Of a stretch of DNA of 64,000 nucleotides, positions 23,301-35,896 are shown piece after piece. The stretch comes from Pleurodeles waltl (lineage: Eukaryota > Chordata > Amphibia > Caudata > Salamandridae), in assembly GCF_031143425.1 (NCBI RefSeq), contig NC_090440.1, forward strand, positions 340,693,844 through 340,757,843, given 5' to 3'. Within the stretch, counting starts at the first letter, position 1. Every line of letters starts with the position of its first letter. The notes under the pieces are model-generated. The model had not been told where the DNA came from and did no database searches. It worked only from the letters and a program-made list of their open reading frames with translations. The position numbers were made by a program, and so were the translations under genes.

Positions 23301-23689
23301 TCCCCGGGGGCACCTCGGAAGGTGATACGTCTTTACTGATGTACCTCAACCCAGAAGTAGGGCATTACACTGGGTCACGCAGGGAGGAAGAAAAGATGCC
23401 GGAAGGCACAAGCGGCGTCTCGGACCAGAATGGGAGTACAGAGGAGGAGGACGACAGTCCCGAGCAGAGAAGAGGAACCAGACAGAAGGAAACAAAAACA
23501 GTGTACAGAGCAACGGGGGAGATTATAGACACGGAGCCTTCCACCAAGGAGGGACGTGGCTACTACAGGTACGAGTACACCTGCCAAATCTATACCACTT
23601 TGTTACAGGGAGGAAGGGAGAGGGAGGAGAAGGGTCATAACGGGGAAACAGAGAGAGAGAGGGAGAAGATATTGAGAACGATTACTTAG
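23252..23689 (+). other. 145-codon charged ORF downstream of the L1 relic, copy A
   Basis: The frame encodes a Glu/Arg/Thr-rich peptide (for example EEEDDSPEQRRGTRQKETK). It is open in both copies at the same length with no indels. About 14 amino acids differ between the copies, most base changes being replacement changes, so purifying selection is not evident. It may be the tail of the LINE or part of another repeat. No family was recognised. Confidence 0.25.
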
Positions 23690-24701
23690 ACACATCACCA
23701 ACACTGGAACACAGAGAAAAAGGAATAAATACTGTCACTTGTTTTAGCCACAGACCCTCACGCCCCTCCCCTTAGAGATAAGGGAAAAACCCCAGAAAAG
23801 AGCAAAATACTGAATAATTCCATATTTTCTTTTTTTTTTCTTTGTTTCCACACCACTGGGAGTGACGCACCTATCCCAGAGAGACCTGTAAAAGAAGGAA
23901 GAAATAAGAGAGTCCTTTATTAAAAGGAAAAGAGAACCACTGATAGAGAGACAGAAAATACAAAGAATTGACTGAAAATGAACAGATGATAAAAAAAGAG
24001 CAGGGAAAAGAGAAACTATAAGAAAAGAACAACTGAACTGTGGGATTATCTATAGTTATAATTAAAGAAGACTAGTCAACAACAAATTGTATGATCAACG
24101 TTTCTTTTACCAAAAATCCTGACCCAGACATACACCCATGACACCCATGACACTATTGATATTAGTCCTTTAACACTGTGGGGATATTACCAAGCACCTT
24201 ACACATCCCTGTCTTCCATCCCTCCTGCCCTTCCCTCTCCATCTAGGGCTTAACTTTACACTTGCAACGGTATTACCCTTTTCCTTTGTTCTGTGTGGGT
24301 GGGGACACATTACACTGGGGTTTGGTCTTTATCTTCTTGTTAACCATTGTTGGGCCTGTTGACCCTTTATCCTTACTCCTAGATGATACAGGCTGGGGCT
24401 CATTCACCTCTTGTTTGCATGAATGTAGATCTTGATGTCTTTACAGGATTGTAGTTGATGCACGCTATGGCTTTGTCTTTGATGTTACTTACTGGCTATG
24501 CCACAGTCTAATTGTTGCTTCTCTGTATTAGTATCAAGGTTGATAAAAATACTAATAGTTACAATGACATTTTTAAAATTTATATATTTAGCAGCAATAG
24601 TAAAAAACAAATCTAAACAATATTCTGATCTGCGATAGTTCATGATATTTTCAACATCCAAAATTCTTGCTATTTTATTCTTCTACCATGAAATTTCAAA
24701 C
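23690..24701. other. Noncoding spacer
   Basis: No gene is visible. Detectable homology to copy B runs to about 23,974, where copy B reaches the window end. The rest is AT-rich single-copy sequence within this window. Confidence 0.6.
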
Positions 24702-25098
24702 TAAGGGGCATATTTATACTCTGTCTGTGCCGAATGTGCGTCTAAAATTTTGTTGCACATTCAGCGCAAACCTTCCCCCATATTTAAACTTTGACGCCCG
24801 AGCCTGCGGACGTCAAAATCCCGCAGTGTGCGTCATCTTTTAGATGCAGCAACCCGCCTTATGTTAATAATATGCAAGGTAGGCGTTCCCGTCCAAAAAA
24901 TGGCTTAAACACCTGTGCGTCGTAATTATGCTTCTGGCAAAAATGCCGCACGGCCGGGAGGTGGAGCTGGAAAATGACGCACAGCCTGATTTGCGTAAAA
25001 AAATAACGCCTGGGTTGTGGCAGGCGTTAAAATGGGGCAAACACACCTGTATTTAATCAGAACACACAGAAGCAACAGCAGAACAGCAAAAGGGAGAC
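24702..25098. mobile_element. Left end of Harbinger element 2 with subterminal repeats
   Basis: After TAA (24,702-24,704) the sequence starts GGGGCATATTTATACTC, a typical Harbinger-like end next to a TAA target. The next 320 bases hold repeated TGCGTC/GACGCA or near variants (around 24,735, 24,791, 24,829, 24,916, 24,975 and 25,005), as expected for transposase-binding subterminal repeats. I did not find a matching right end (GAGTATAAATATGCCCC) in the window. Confidence 0.7.
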
Positions 25099-26824
25099 AT
25101 GGAGGTGCTTCTCATCCAGCATGCACGCAGACGCAGAGCCCAGCAGCAACAACAGCAGCTACCACAACACCAGCAGGGACCCCAAAGGCAGCCCAGAAGG
25201 CAGGAGAGGATATTCCGCACCAGAACAACCCTTCATGGCCTCAGGGAATATGGCATCATCCAGAGGTACAGGTTGAACTGGCAGGCCATTCAGCAGCTGC
25301 TGCGAAACATAGAACCACAGTTGACACCCACCTTGCTGACACCCCGCACCATCTCAATAGAAACCAAGCTGCTAGCTGTACTTCACATACTGGCGAATAG
25401 CTCTTTTCAAACAACTGGGGCCCTGGTTGCTGGAATATCATAGCCATCATTTTCTGCCTTTTTGCCCAAAGTACTGGATGCCATCATTAGACTCACACCC
25501 GCCACATCCGCTTCCCAAACACACTGCAGAAGCAGCAGGAGACAAAACAGGGGTTTTACCTCATTAATGGATTCCCACATGTCCTTGGTGCCATTGACGG
25601 CACACATATACGCCTTGTGCCACCTGCTGCAACTGAACACCTCTACCGCAACAGGAAGCACACACATTCCATCAATGTGCAGGCCATTGTTGATCACCAA
25701 GGATTGATCACGAACATTGTGGCAAAATATCCTGGGAGTGTCCATGACTCATTCATCTTCCGTCACTGTACCATCAATCAGCACTTCTAGGATCGACAGT
25801 ATGGGAATGGACTACTTGTTGGTAAGTACAAAAACCTACTTATACAAACGCTGCACACACAACACATACACCACAACAGCAACATGTCGACAGGACCACA
25901 CTGAGGTCATGACATCGCTCGCCATGTTTCATAGGTCTGCATTGAACCTGTCACACATCTGAAATTAGTGTACAGTCTAATGTTAAGACGTCAATGATCA
26001 CAACATTTGGAGTGGTTTGCCTAATTGTCACCTTGCAAAATGTAAGCGTCTCACTGATGTTTAAATTAATCCATTGCATCAGTCTAAAGGTATGGGATGT
26101 CCAGGGTACATTGATGTGAACGTGTTAATAACACTGTCAAAATTAATTTGTGTATGGAACTATCATCTCACCCCAGTGAAGACACAGGGACACCTGTATC
26201 ACAAGTCACAAAGCTAGGGAGTGCACACTGTACTGCAAATCCCAAACCATACTGTTGACAACCGGTCAGCAGCCAAACACTCATTCAGCCAAGGAAACAA
26301 CACAATGCAGATGTTACATCCTACAAGCCTAAGAAGGAATACTATAACACAAAAGAGTCACAGACAACACAAGACAACTACTGCCATGCAAGGTGATTTC
26401 AATGGGGCGAGCTACATCAACATGATCCCATTCAATATTTTTTTCAGCTGATCAGGGGTATGGGATCCAGCCATGGATAATGACACCATTTGGCAACCCA
26501 AGCACTGCAGCAGAGCATGCCTACAATGACACACATAGGAGGACACGCAGCATAGTCAAGATGACCTTCGGCATCCTCAAGTCCAGATTCAGGTGCCTCA
26601 ACATCACTGGTGGTAGCCTCCTATATTCCCCTGAAATGGTCTGTAAGATCATTTCAACTTGTGCCATCCTGCACAACATTTGTATAAGAAGGAACATTCC
26701 CCTCTTGGAACCAGAACCACACATGCCTGAAGAGGAGGATGGTGGCCTGCAACATGAGGGGGAACAACAAAACACGGCTGCTGGAGTGCGTAGACGCCAA
26801 CATATCGTGAACCATTTCTTTTAA
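25099..26824 (+). pseudogene. PIF/Harbinger transposase, nearly intact, element 2
   Basis: This is a DDE transposase that would cut and join transposon ends. Exon 1 is 25,099-25,821, with a donor GTAAGT at 25,822. Exon 2 is 26,448-26,824, after TTTTTTTCAG. It has a Gln-rich N-terminus, then GFPHVLGAIDGTH with the first catalytic Asp, RKHTHSINVQAIV, KYPGSVHDSF with the second Asp, ADQGYG across the splice, EHAYNDTHRRTRSIV with the probable catalytic Glu, and CAILHNIC near the C-terminus. Lesions are a TAG at 25,441, a one-base deletion near 25,500 and a TAG in HF-stop-DRQYGNG near 25,790. It is much better preserved than the relics at 6,241 and 42,319, and all three putative catalytic residues remain. 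Confidence 0.88.
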
Positions 26825-29624
26825 AACTAATCACCATCACCACTGTATTAACACTGATAATAATCACCATATCTTGGTCTGGCTAATCATTTTTGCTCAA
26901 CTTTATCTCTAACTATCAGAATAAGAGTGTAGCATCCTGGAGCGTTGCTGATATACCAATCAGGACACAGAAAATCCCAGAGCAATTGTGATGCGTATCA
27001 TACAACAGTCACATAAACACACACTGTAAATGACATATATCCTGTACATTTCACCTTTGAAGGGCAATAGCAGAGGACCACACCTATTTCACACATACAT
27101 TTTGGCAACATGGTTCATCGCAGCATATGGCACACAAGTAAGACACCATCACTCAATAAGGGGAAAACAAGCCTCATACATGAGGCAGTGGATGTGCTAA
27201 TGCATTGGTAACAGGAATGTATGACCATACCCTTGACAGCAGTAAGTCCAACTGCACCAATCTTTGTAAGGACTATCTGTGACTAGAGTTCCATATAAGC
27301 AGAACATAGACAGCACAAGTGCCACACCTATGACAAGCATTGCGCACATGACATTCCATGTACATGTCAGCCCATTTCCAAACTGCTGACACACCCATGC
27401 TCCTGGTCACAACCCACCTGTCTGAAGAGGTCCCTGGAATGGTAATATGTGTACCCCGATATTTCCCCCTCTACACAGACAGACAAACAATACTAATCCT
27501 GTGTGCTACACCCTTTCCTATGTTATGCCATTGTCATAGTACATCTGACTGCATGGACGTCAGGTCAATTAATACACTGGCTTGTAGTTTCTAAGCCCTG
27601 TTATCACCTGTAGATTGCTTCCTGTGTGAAAGGTACTGTTGGCCATTTGAATTCAAATCTCACATACAGGACTTGTGAGAAACTGATGCAGCACACACCT
27701 GTGATCACCTCCATGCACACCACCCATTTGAACATGCACTGCTCCTGCTGATGCCTGGAACAGCATAGAATTTGCCATTTTGTCAAATACACCATTATGC
27801 ATTGCTACTAATTAACCTGTGTAGCACAGCCCTTGGGTTTATGTGTCATCTTCAAAAACACAGGACATACACAGTTTTCCATGTCAACTGTCTTGTTCTT
27901 TCTCCGACCAGTCTTAGTCAGACCACTGATTATGTACCTTGTGAAATTGCTGGATCCAGATTGACCCTGCATCCTGTCAGCCTGACTGGCACCTGTCTGT
28001 GCGTTATCCTAAAGGTTCCTTGTGGCTACATATGTACCACACTTGCGTTAACAAACCTCTCATTCCTCAGAGGGTATTTTGTCATGTGTTTCATCAATGC
28101 ATACCCAAATACATTGTATAGCATCATCTGCTTTTTAAATGTACCATATTAGTAAAATTGTGTTTGAACACCAAACTCATGGCCTATCCCTTGTCTTGGT
28201 CTCATGTATGCATGAACGACAAAGTGTGACAGTGTACCAGGGCCGCATGCAGAGATTGAGTATGGTACATCCAGCAGAACCAGCTACCTCTGATAATGTG
28301 CATGAAAAGTGCACACATACTAGGACCCTGACAGTTCACACGCTGAATCACATTGCTCACAACATATTGATGGGCTGTGCGTGCTGAATAGCTTCAAGAT
28401 TAATCAACACAGAGGCTATGATGTTCCCAGATGCAGTGGGAACTTCACAGGCCAACCTGTGTACAAATGTTGTAATGACACCTGCCGGAACAAGACTCTG
28501 GAGACATTATCTCACTCAGCACACCAAGGTTGCCCTGTTGACAGTCTCATTACACGTCTTCAGAGACAGAGTGGGACCATCCCCATGTAGGTTCTCATGT
28601 CCTCATCCACTTTACTCACATTGATCTCCGAAGGTTACTCAGTAGATACAGGAATAGCTGCCACTGACTCATGATGAGACCTGGACGTAACTGTGACAAC
28701 ATACACCCCTAAAAATATACAGGATCAACATTGGACCACACACATGAACAAGACACCTCTGTGCAATTGATCACTTGAAATATGTGGACACGTGCCACCT
28801 CGTCTGCTGGTCCACCACTGCCACTGGAGAGTTGTGACTCAGTCATATGACCACAACTGTGGCGTCATATTACATTTGTGGCTCACCTTTGGCTGTCTGT
28901 TCCAATAACATGGTACCCACTTCGTACAAACACAAGTGACAAACATACAGTGCAGATAGTTGGTTAATTTTGGTCAGATCATTACATGTGAAACACTAGC
29001 TTTGTATGTTGAATGTCATCTGTGATAGAGTGTCACACATAGTAAAATGTGTGTCCTGTGATACTAGTACATACCGTACAAACTCAGTCAAATGTAGCAC
29101 GAGATTTCATTCAGTAGTCTACATGTCCACACATCCACAGAGAATAAGCTCTCAGTGACACCCATGCCAATCCCCATGCCCATGCCATTTCATTGTCACC
29201 TAAACCTTAGGGTGTACTCTATTCTATGATAGTAGACTGTATGGACCATATAAAACAGTTCAATTTGCCTGGATGTAAAGGTGTTTGTACAGTGATGCAT
29301 AAGTGGTTTACCCTTTAGAAGGTCACAGTGGTGTGTTGTGTTTCATAGTGGCTTACATCACAGTACATGTTGGTTGGCCCTGGGCTACATGATGCTAATG
29401 GGCTGCTTAGTCACTGTAGGTCATGAACAGGGTTGAGGATAGTCACCATATGACCACAAAAGTATGTATGTGTGTCCCTGTACTTATCAGCATGTGAAAT
29501 CTCCACATGTAGTGTGTTAATTCAAAACTGTGTGTGGGAGTTGTCTACACAATGTGTTGACCAAACAGATATCCTAAAGTATGCAATTGTGATCTCTTCT
29601 TTCATCTACTGTATCCATACAAGT
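26825..29624. other. Noncoding interior of Harbinger element 2
   Basis: No gene, RNA or repeat boundary is recognised in this 2.8 kb stretch between the transposase and the Myb-type partner gene. The open frames here are short and lack family signatures. Confidence 0.55.
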
Positions 29625-30097
29625 CAACGGTCATCAGAAGCAAGCCATTGGGAGAACCATTGCCTAAAAGGTGCGGATCCTGAGGGTCTATCGCAGATGC
29701 AGTGTCCATTGGCGGAAAAGGGGGGAGGACCTGAGACGCTATGCCCAAAAGTTCAGGGAGGTCCAGCTGGTGCTGTCCTACCAACTTGAAAGGGGCACTT
29801 TCTTGACCCTGACCCGCCAATGGCCCGCATACTGGCAGTGGTATACCTGGAGCTTGATGGTGGTTGAGGGAATCACAGTTGCTACAAGGGAGTGAGTCCT
29901 GGTCAGATTTCATACATGTTACATTGCCACATTTATGTGTTAGAAGCAGACCTCTCTTCATGAATATTAGAGGTGGCCCATGTGTGACACACAAGAAGAG
30001 GTATTGTTTGTGAAGGTCTGGTAGTAGGTGCAAGCTGGTGTGCCTTGCCTATAGTCTAAATGACCAGGTACACAACAGAGTATAGTCCACTAAGAAA

Positions 30098-30272
30098 GGT
30101 ACTCTTTTGAGAAGACACATGGCTGAGTACATTGATCAATTATTAAATGTTGTTTGATGTTGTGGATGACATTTGTAGCCAACAGGCCATTTGCCTTCAG
30201 TGTGTCACCCACAACATCAAACAACATGAGCTAGTTGATCACTGTACTCAGCATGTGTCTGCTCAAGAGGGT
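30098..30272. repeat. Imperfect inverted repeat, arms of about 65-70 bp
   Basis: The left arm (30,098-30,165) contains GTTGTTTGATGTTGTGG. The right arm (30,209-30,272) contains its near complement CCACAACATCAAACAAC. Pairing extends outward through CTGAGTAC/GTACTCAG and ACACATG/CATGTGT. The loop is about 43 bp. It lies in the intron of the Myb-type gene and may be a small foldback element. Confidence 0.75.
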
Positions 30273-31179
30273 ATATTGGCATTTGTATGTCATGAGTGAT
30301 GGTACCTCATTACTACTTCTCATGTGATGGTGGCCCTCATGCGCATGACGTAGTATATAGTGCACTTTGGGTACAGTCACTAAGCAATACTTTACTTTGG
30401 CAAGTGCGGAGAGTACAGTTAAATGATTCGGTTGACATCACTGTTTCCAATAGTAGTTATGCCTAATCCATTATTCAATGTCATTTGTCATGTCCAATTG
30501 CTGAAGCAATGAAGAACATGACAGGTAGACCTACAAAATTGTTCGCAATGTGCAAGTCCATGCCATTGATGTGGAATGATTAAGCTAAGTGATTTCCAAA
30601 TGTTTGTTTGTGAATGTTCATTACCTGACTGTTGACATGCATTAGGGAGTCACATGCAGAAATGTGGGAATCATATACGAGTGTGTACACAATGGAATTT
30701 GTGCTTGCATGAATAAAAGGTACAGTGATGTTCCCTCCCCTTGAGAAACAGAATAAACAACCTCTTCGGGTAATGGAGATTCCCTGAGTCTCAACAACAT
30801 TCAATGGCTTTTAGTTATATAATGTTAGAATGGTGTTCTCACCAGTACCAATGGTGACTGGTGATTTGCTAGGCTTAACTGATTCATTGTGCTGTGGATA
30901 TTTGTAGACTAATCTCCCAGACATTTTGAACAGATTGTCTCCAGGTTACATTTCTGACATGTTTTGTATAGCAAAGGTACATTGGTACAACTTTCATGAG
31001 GCTATTTTGCCAAGGGCCATATTAGGAAGTTGACATTGGGAAGTTTCTACAGTGTAACACAAAGTTTTCCATGTCACCTTCTTTCAGTTACTGTATATCT
31101 TGCTGCAACATAGCTGTATTAGTTGACCATCATTTCATCATAATGTGGTATTATGTATATGTACATTACTGATTGCAGC

Positions 31180-31612
31180 CTTGTGTAAAATCTGTAGAAA
31201 TACATGCTAAAAGAGACAAATCATTTAAGATGACAAGGTTTCCTACAAGATACATGGGTATTGTGATTACACAACTTCACTAATGCATTTTGGAGTTGTC
31301 TGTGATTCTGCCTTTACTGTGGGTAACTGTTTACAGTTAAAGTAGCATGCATGCATGTGGCCTTGCAAATGTTGGAGCCATATTGGTGTACCTTGTAGCT
31401 AAAATCTGTAGAAATACACGCTACAAGAGACAAACCATTCAAGCTGACAAGGTTTCCTACAAGATACATGGGTATTGTGATTACACAACTTCACTAATGC
31501 AATTGGAATTGTCTGTGATTCTGGCTTTACTGCGGGCAACTGTTTACAGTTAAAGTAGTATGCATGCATGTGGCCTAGCAAATGTTGGAGCCACATTGGT
31601 ATACCTTGTAGC
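31180..31612. repeat. Local tandem duplication, two units of about 212 bp
   Basis: The first unit begins near 31,180 and the second near 31,391. They share AAAATCTGTAGAAATACA, AGGTTTCCTACAAGATAC, ATGGGTATTGTGATTACA and GCATGCATGTGGCCT, with scattered substitutions. The duplication lies in the Myb-gene intron. Confidence 0.9.
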
Positions 31613-31980
31613 TGGGGTCTACTGTACATTATAGTAATGTTCTGTGATCCAAACTGTTGGTCAAGAGTGTTCTGGCATATGCAATGACCCTAATTGTATT
31701 TGTCATTTTAGCATCATCCCAGGCAAGCAGAGGATACAGGGCTGACATCTGTGGGAAATAAGCTGGCCACAGTATCTCCGGTCATGACACTACAGACTCA
31801 GAGGGACCCAGTGGCCCAGAGGGTGAGGGAAGTACTATAGAGCACGCAGACTCAACATTGTTGTCATCCAAGTCCAGCTCCAGTAGACACTCTCTAGTGG
31901 TGGCAAGACATACAGGACCAGTTCCTGCACCATACTTGTCTGCCACCTCCACTACCACCTCTACCCTCCCTGTTGCTCCC

Positions 31981-34173
31981 TGTTAGAAATGGGGTCTTTG
32001 GTTGGCAGTTAGGTTACACCCTGTCCAAGCAAGGACCTCACTCTAGTCAGGGTAAAGGAAAATCACACTCGGGTAACCCCCATTTACCCCCTTGGTAGCT
32101 TGGCATGAGTATGCAGGCTTAACTTCAGAAGCAATGTGTAAAGTATTTGTACCAACACACACAGTAATACGGTGAACCACTACAAAATGACAGAACAAAG
32201 GTTTAGAAAAAAGTAGGCAATTATCCAGCATACACAAGTCAAGATCTGAATTTTCAAAAGAATAAGAGTCTTAATCAATAGAAAACAGTGAGAATACTGT
32301 TGTTACACAAAGTACCTGGTTAGCATCAAATATAAAGCAGCACATGCGAGCGTGCATAAGAGAAGTTAGCGATGCATCGATTCATTGCGCGCAAGTGAGG
32401 CCGTACATCATTTACTTCACCAGTCAGGTCGGCGATGTGTCATTTTTCTCCCTCGCAAGAGTGTGATGCGATGATTTCCGGACGGGGCACCTTGTATCTG
32501 TGCAGAGTCTGGTTGATTTGGACGCCCAAGAACGATACGTGGAAAATCCGGTTGCACAATGTTAGAAAACCGTGCTGTGTGGGTTTGCGTTGTTATCAGC
32601 CTCTGAAAGCGGTTGTTGTGCATTATTTCTCCAACCGCATTGTGTGGATCTTCTAACCACGATGCAGGTGGAGCTTCGAAGCCAGCGGTGCGTTGTTTAG
32701 AAGCCATGCTGCGTAAGGTGCATCGTAAATTTCCTCGTACGGCGCTCTGTGAGTGGATTTTCAGTTTTTGTCTGCCAACTTCATCTTCCAAGGGCTCAGG
32801 GACTGGATAGGGAACCACTTGGGACGGCAGTAGTCTCATCAGAGCGTCCAAGTGCTGGCAGGGAAAGTCTTTGATGGCGCTGAGACTTCAACAAAAAGAG
32901 GCAAGCTCAGTTCAAGGCCATGGAGATTCTTCTCAAGCAGGAATGCACAAAAGAGTCTATTCTTTTCCCTTTTCACAGGCAGAAGCAGTAACTGTAGGAG
33001 AGCCTAACAAAACACAGTAACAGGCAGGGGCAGCCCTTCTCCTCAGCTCTTCAGCTCCTCTCCTTGGAAGAGGTTCCTCTTGATTCCAGAAGTGATCTAA
33101 TTTTCAGGGGTTTTGGGTCCACTACTTATACCCCTTTTTGCCTTTGAAGTAGGCCAACTTCAATGGAAACTCTCTCTTGTTTGTAAGATCCTGCCTTGCC
33201 CAGGCCCCAGAAACACACCAGGGGGTTGGAGACTGCATTCTGTGAGGGCAGGCACAGCCCATTCAGGTGTAAGTGACCATTCCTTCTTGGCACAGATGGC
33301 TCATCAGGATATGCATGCTACGCCACCCCCCCCCCCCTTTCTGTCACTGTCTAGAGAGCGGTGCATACAACCCAACTGTCAAAATGACCCAGACAGGGAA
33401 TGCACAAACAGGCAAAGTCTCAGAATGGTTTAAGCAAGAAAATGCCTACTTTCTAAAAGTGTAATTTTCAAGCATGCTACCTAAAAACAAACTTTACTAA
33501 AAGATGTATAAATGATGATTTAAGAGACCCCAAACTCCAAATTTCTATTTGCTCCCAAAGGGAATCTGCACTTTAATAACATGTAAAGGCAGCCCCCAGG
33601 TTAACCTATGAGAGAGATAGGTCTTGCAACACTGAAAATTGAATTTGGCAGTATTTCACTGTCAGGACATGTAAAACACATAAGTACATGTCTGTCCTCT
33701 AACATACACTGCACCCTGCCCATGGGGCTTCCTAGGGCCTAACTCAGGGGTGCCTTACATGTATGAAAAGGGAAGTTTTAGGTCTGGCATGTCGGTACAC
33801 TTGCCAAGTCAAATTGGCAGGTTAAAAGTGCTCACATAGACTCTGTAGTGGCAGGTCTGAGCCATGTTTCCTGGGCTACTAATGTGGGTGGCACAACTAG
33901 TGCTCCAGGACCACTGGTAGCATTTGATTTACAGGCCCTGGCCACCTCTAAGGCAATGTACTAGGGATTTACTAGCAGATCAAATATGCCAATCATTGAA
34001 AGCCAATTACACATAACCTTTACATAGGAACATGTGCACTTTAGCACTGGATAGCAGTAGTAAAGTGCCCAGAGCATTATGAACAGCAAAACCGGAGTCC
34101 AGCACACATTGACAACCCTGGGAACAAAAGCAAAATGTTAGGGGAGACCACGCCAAGTATGCCAAGTCTAACA
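31981..34173 (+). mobile_element. Solo-LTR-like element 3 (2.2 kb)
   Basis: It begins TGTTAGAAATGGGGTC, ends GCCAAGTCTAACA and is flanked by the perfect 5 bp repeat CTCCC (31,976-31,980 and 34,174-34,178). The TG...CA ends, short inverted termini (TGTTAGA/TCTAACA) and target duplication fit a solo LTR. It interrupts the Myb-type gene, and removing it together with one CTCCC leaves the frame continuous. No internal coding region is seen. A 12-14 base C run lies at 33,326-33,339. Confidence 0.8.
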
Positions 34174-34658
34174 CTCCCTATCCAGTTGTCTGGGCTCTCT
34201 CACCTAAGAGGGGAGCTGTCCCTTTCATTCCAAGCTTCACACATCCTGTGTCTGTTCCCCCTGCTGCCATGGATAAGTAGGCTATTGACCTCCTGAGAAA
34301 CATCTCAGTGGGTCAGACATTAATACTGAATGCCATCTAAGTACAGGGTAGCTATCTGCAACAGATGGTGGCCTACCTGTAAGGCATCCACATTTCCATG
34401 TCTACTCTACAAAGATATTGTCTGGCTCTGGCCTCCTCCCTCACGGCATCCTTCTGCTCATCCCATACTTCCACCCCATCACCTGCCTCTTCTTCATCCA
34501 ATTTCCCTATTCCCATATCTGTCCCAAGCACACTCACACATAAGAATGCACACACCTCAACAGGCCAAAGCAGTGCATGTAAACAGAAACATCACAAAAC
34601 ACAGAAGCACGCAGCCACTCACCAGCCAATCATCCCACTCACAACCATCACCTCTTAG

Positions 34659-35100
34659 TCCTACCCCAGGTACCATACCCACAGGTCCATGCACCTCCCC
34701 ACCTTACCCCAGACACCACACCCACAGACATAACTCCCACTCCCACCACTCCCACCATGCCCCCAGACACCACACTCACATGAACAGACACATCTCTACT
34801 TCTAGCACACCCAACACATCTATTATATCCATATCACACACCAAAAGAAACACACATGCCCACACTCACCCACACAACAGACACTTTTAAAACACAAACA
34901 TTATACTCCAGACACACAGACAGCAGCACCAACAACACACCCAAAGCTAACACTTCTATGTCCTCAACCTCTCAGCCCCATTTCCCAAAAGAAAGTTTAA
35001 TGTTTGCCCTTGGCCTTACCCCTGTAAAAAACACCCCCTCCCAAATCCAAAGGGTCCACATCCACACCCCAACCCATCCATTCCATTTACAAGTCATCAA
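34659..35100. repeat. CA/CCA-rich low-complexity stretch
   Basis: Irregular CACACCCACA and ACTCCCACC sequence. It forms open frames rich in Ser, Thr and His, which I regard as compositional. It follows the C-terminal region of the Myb-type gene. Confidence 0.6.
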
Positions 35101-35896
35101 CTGTGACACTTGACCTCCCCACTGGACCCTGCCATACCCCAAAGAAACCAGTAAAAAGGATACCCCTCCCAAAGTCAGACCCACCCTCCCAAAGCAAAAC
35201 ATACCCACCCAAAAACTGGACCTACCCCTCCAAAGGACATCATTGAGGTACCTGGACTGCCCACTAGATTCCCCTTCATGGGAAGGTTCCCATGGCAGTG
35301 CTCTGTGAGGCAGGTATAGTAGCACAGCAATTGAACTGGCCATTGACTTTGACTACGTCTTCTTTTTTTCTAATAACTTTAAGTTGGTAGTTTTTCCACA
35401 CATTAGGCCTGCCATTACTTTTCGGTCATTTTGATCTTCATGGATACTTTGGGATCTATGACTACAGTTGTGTTTGTTTCACCCTGATTGATGATCCATT
35501 TGATGTGGTTTGTATGACGTAACCTTGGAACCAGTGCTGGAGTCACCCAGGAAAAGAGTAAATGATCAATGGATGGATGTGTGGGATGTAATGTTATTGG
35601 GGCTGACATTGCATTTGATGGTGTTTCATATGTATTTCCTATTGATTTGGCCAATGTCAATATCTTTTGGGTTTATTTGGTTACCCTTTCCCCTATGATG
35701 TAGGACATTTGTTTAATTCATGAAAGCTGGAGATGTGTTTGTCCGCCCCTGGAGGGTGTTCTATTGTCATACCTTGATATACACATTAATGGACATGTGT
35801 CAATTTTCATATGTTTACCTTGCACCTACTTCATAAGTGTGTGACCCACGATGTTACTGCTGTATTTGCCTTCATGACTTGCACTTACATATTTCT
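35101..35896. other. Noncoding stretch before copy B
   Basis: No gene is visible. It is probably the 3' part of Harbinger element 2 or sequence ahead of the duplicated unit. The equivalent sequence ahead of copy A lies outside the window, so the duplication edge cannot be placed. Confidence 0.5.

Larger units (their letters stand above)
1..23974 (+). repeat. Segmental duplication, copy A
   Basis: This stretch aligns collinearly with 35,897 to the window end. Base 1 pairs with 35,897, and about 23,974 pairs with 64,000. The first 240 bases differ at 7 positions, all substitutions. The spacing grows from about 35.9 kb to about 40.0 kb because copy B carries later insertions (190 bp, 4.1 kb and 643 bp) and because about 850 bp near 16,200-17,050 is replaced by about 80 bp in B. 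Both outer ends lie at or beyond the window edges, so the true unit length is unknown. An assembly that placed two alleles in tandem would look similar. Confidence 0.95.
29625..34658 (+). pseudogene. Myb/SANT-type partner gene of Harbinger element 2, broken by an LTR
   Basis: Harbinger elements encode a second, Myb/SANT-like DNA-binding protein that helps the transposase. Exon 1 (about 29,625-29,891) encodes a SANT-like block (KVRILRVY, then HWRKRGEDLRRYAQKF), with a stop just before it and a frameshift near 29,800, after which ARILAVVYLELDGG continues in another frame. A donor-like GTGAGT lies at 29,892. Exon 2 starts at 31,712 after TTTTAG and encodes a Ser/Thr-rich region. It is cut at 31,980 by a solo-LTR-like element and resumes in frame at 34,179. 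The C-terminal part includes NISVGQTLILNAI and a Ser/Pro-rich tail, with three stops between 34,269 and 34,375. The family call rests on the SANT-like motif and on position. Confidence 0.7.

Noticed and set aside
34330..34890. 186-codon Ser/Thr/His-rich ORF
   Set aside because: The better-supported frame here is the Harbinger partner gene (NISVGQTLILNAI). This one is compositional from CA-rich DNA.
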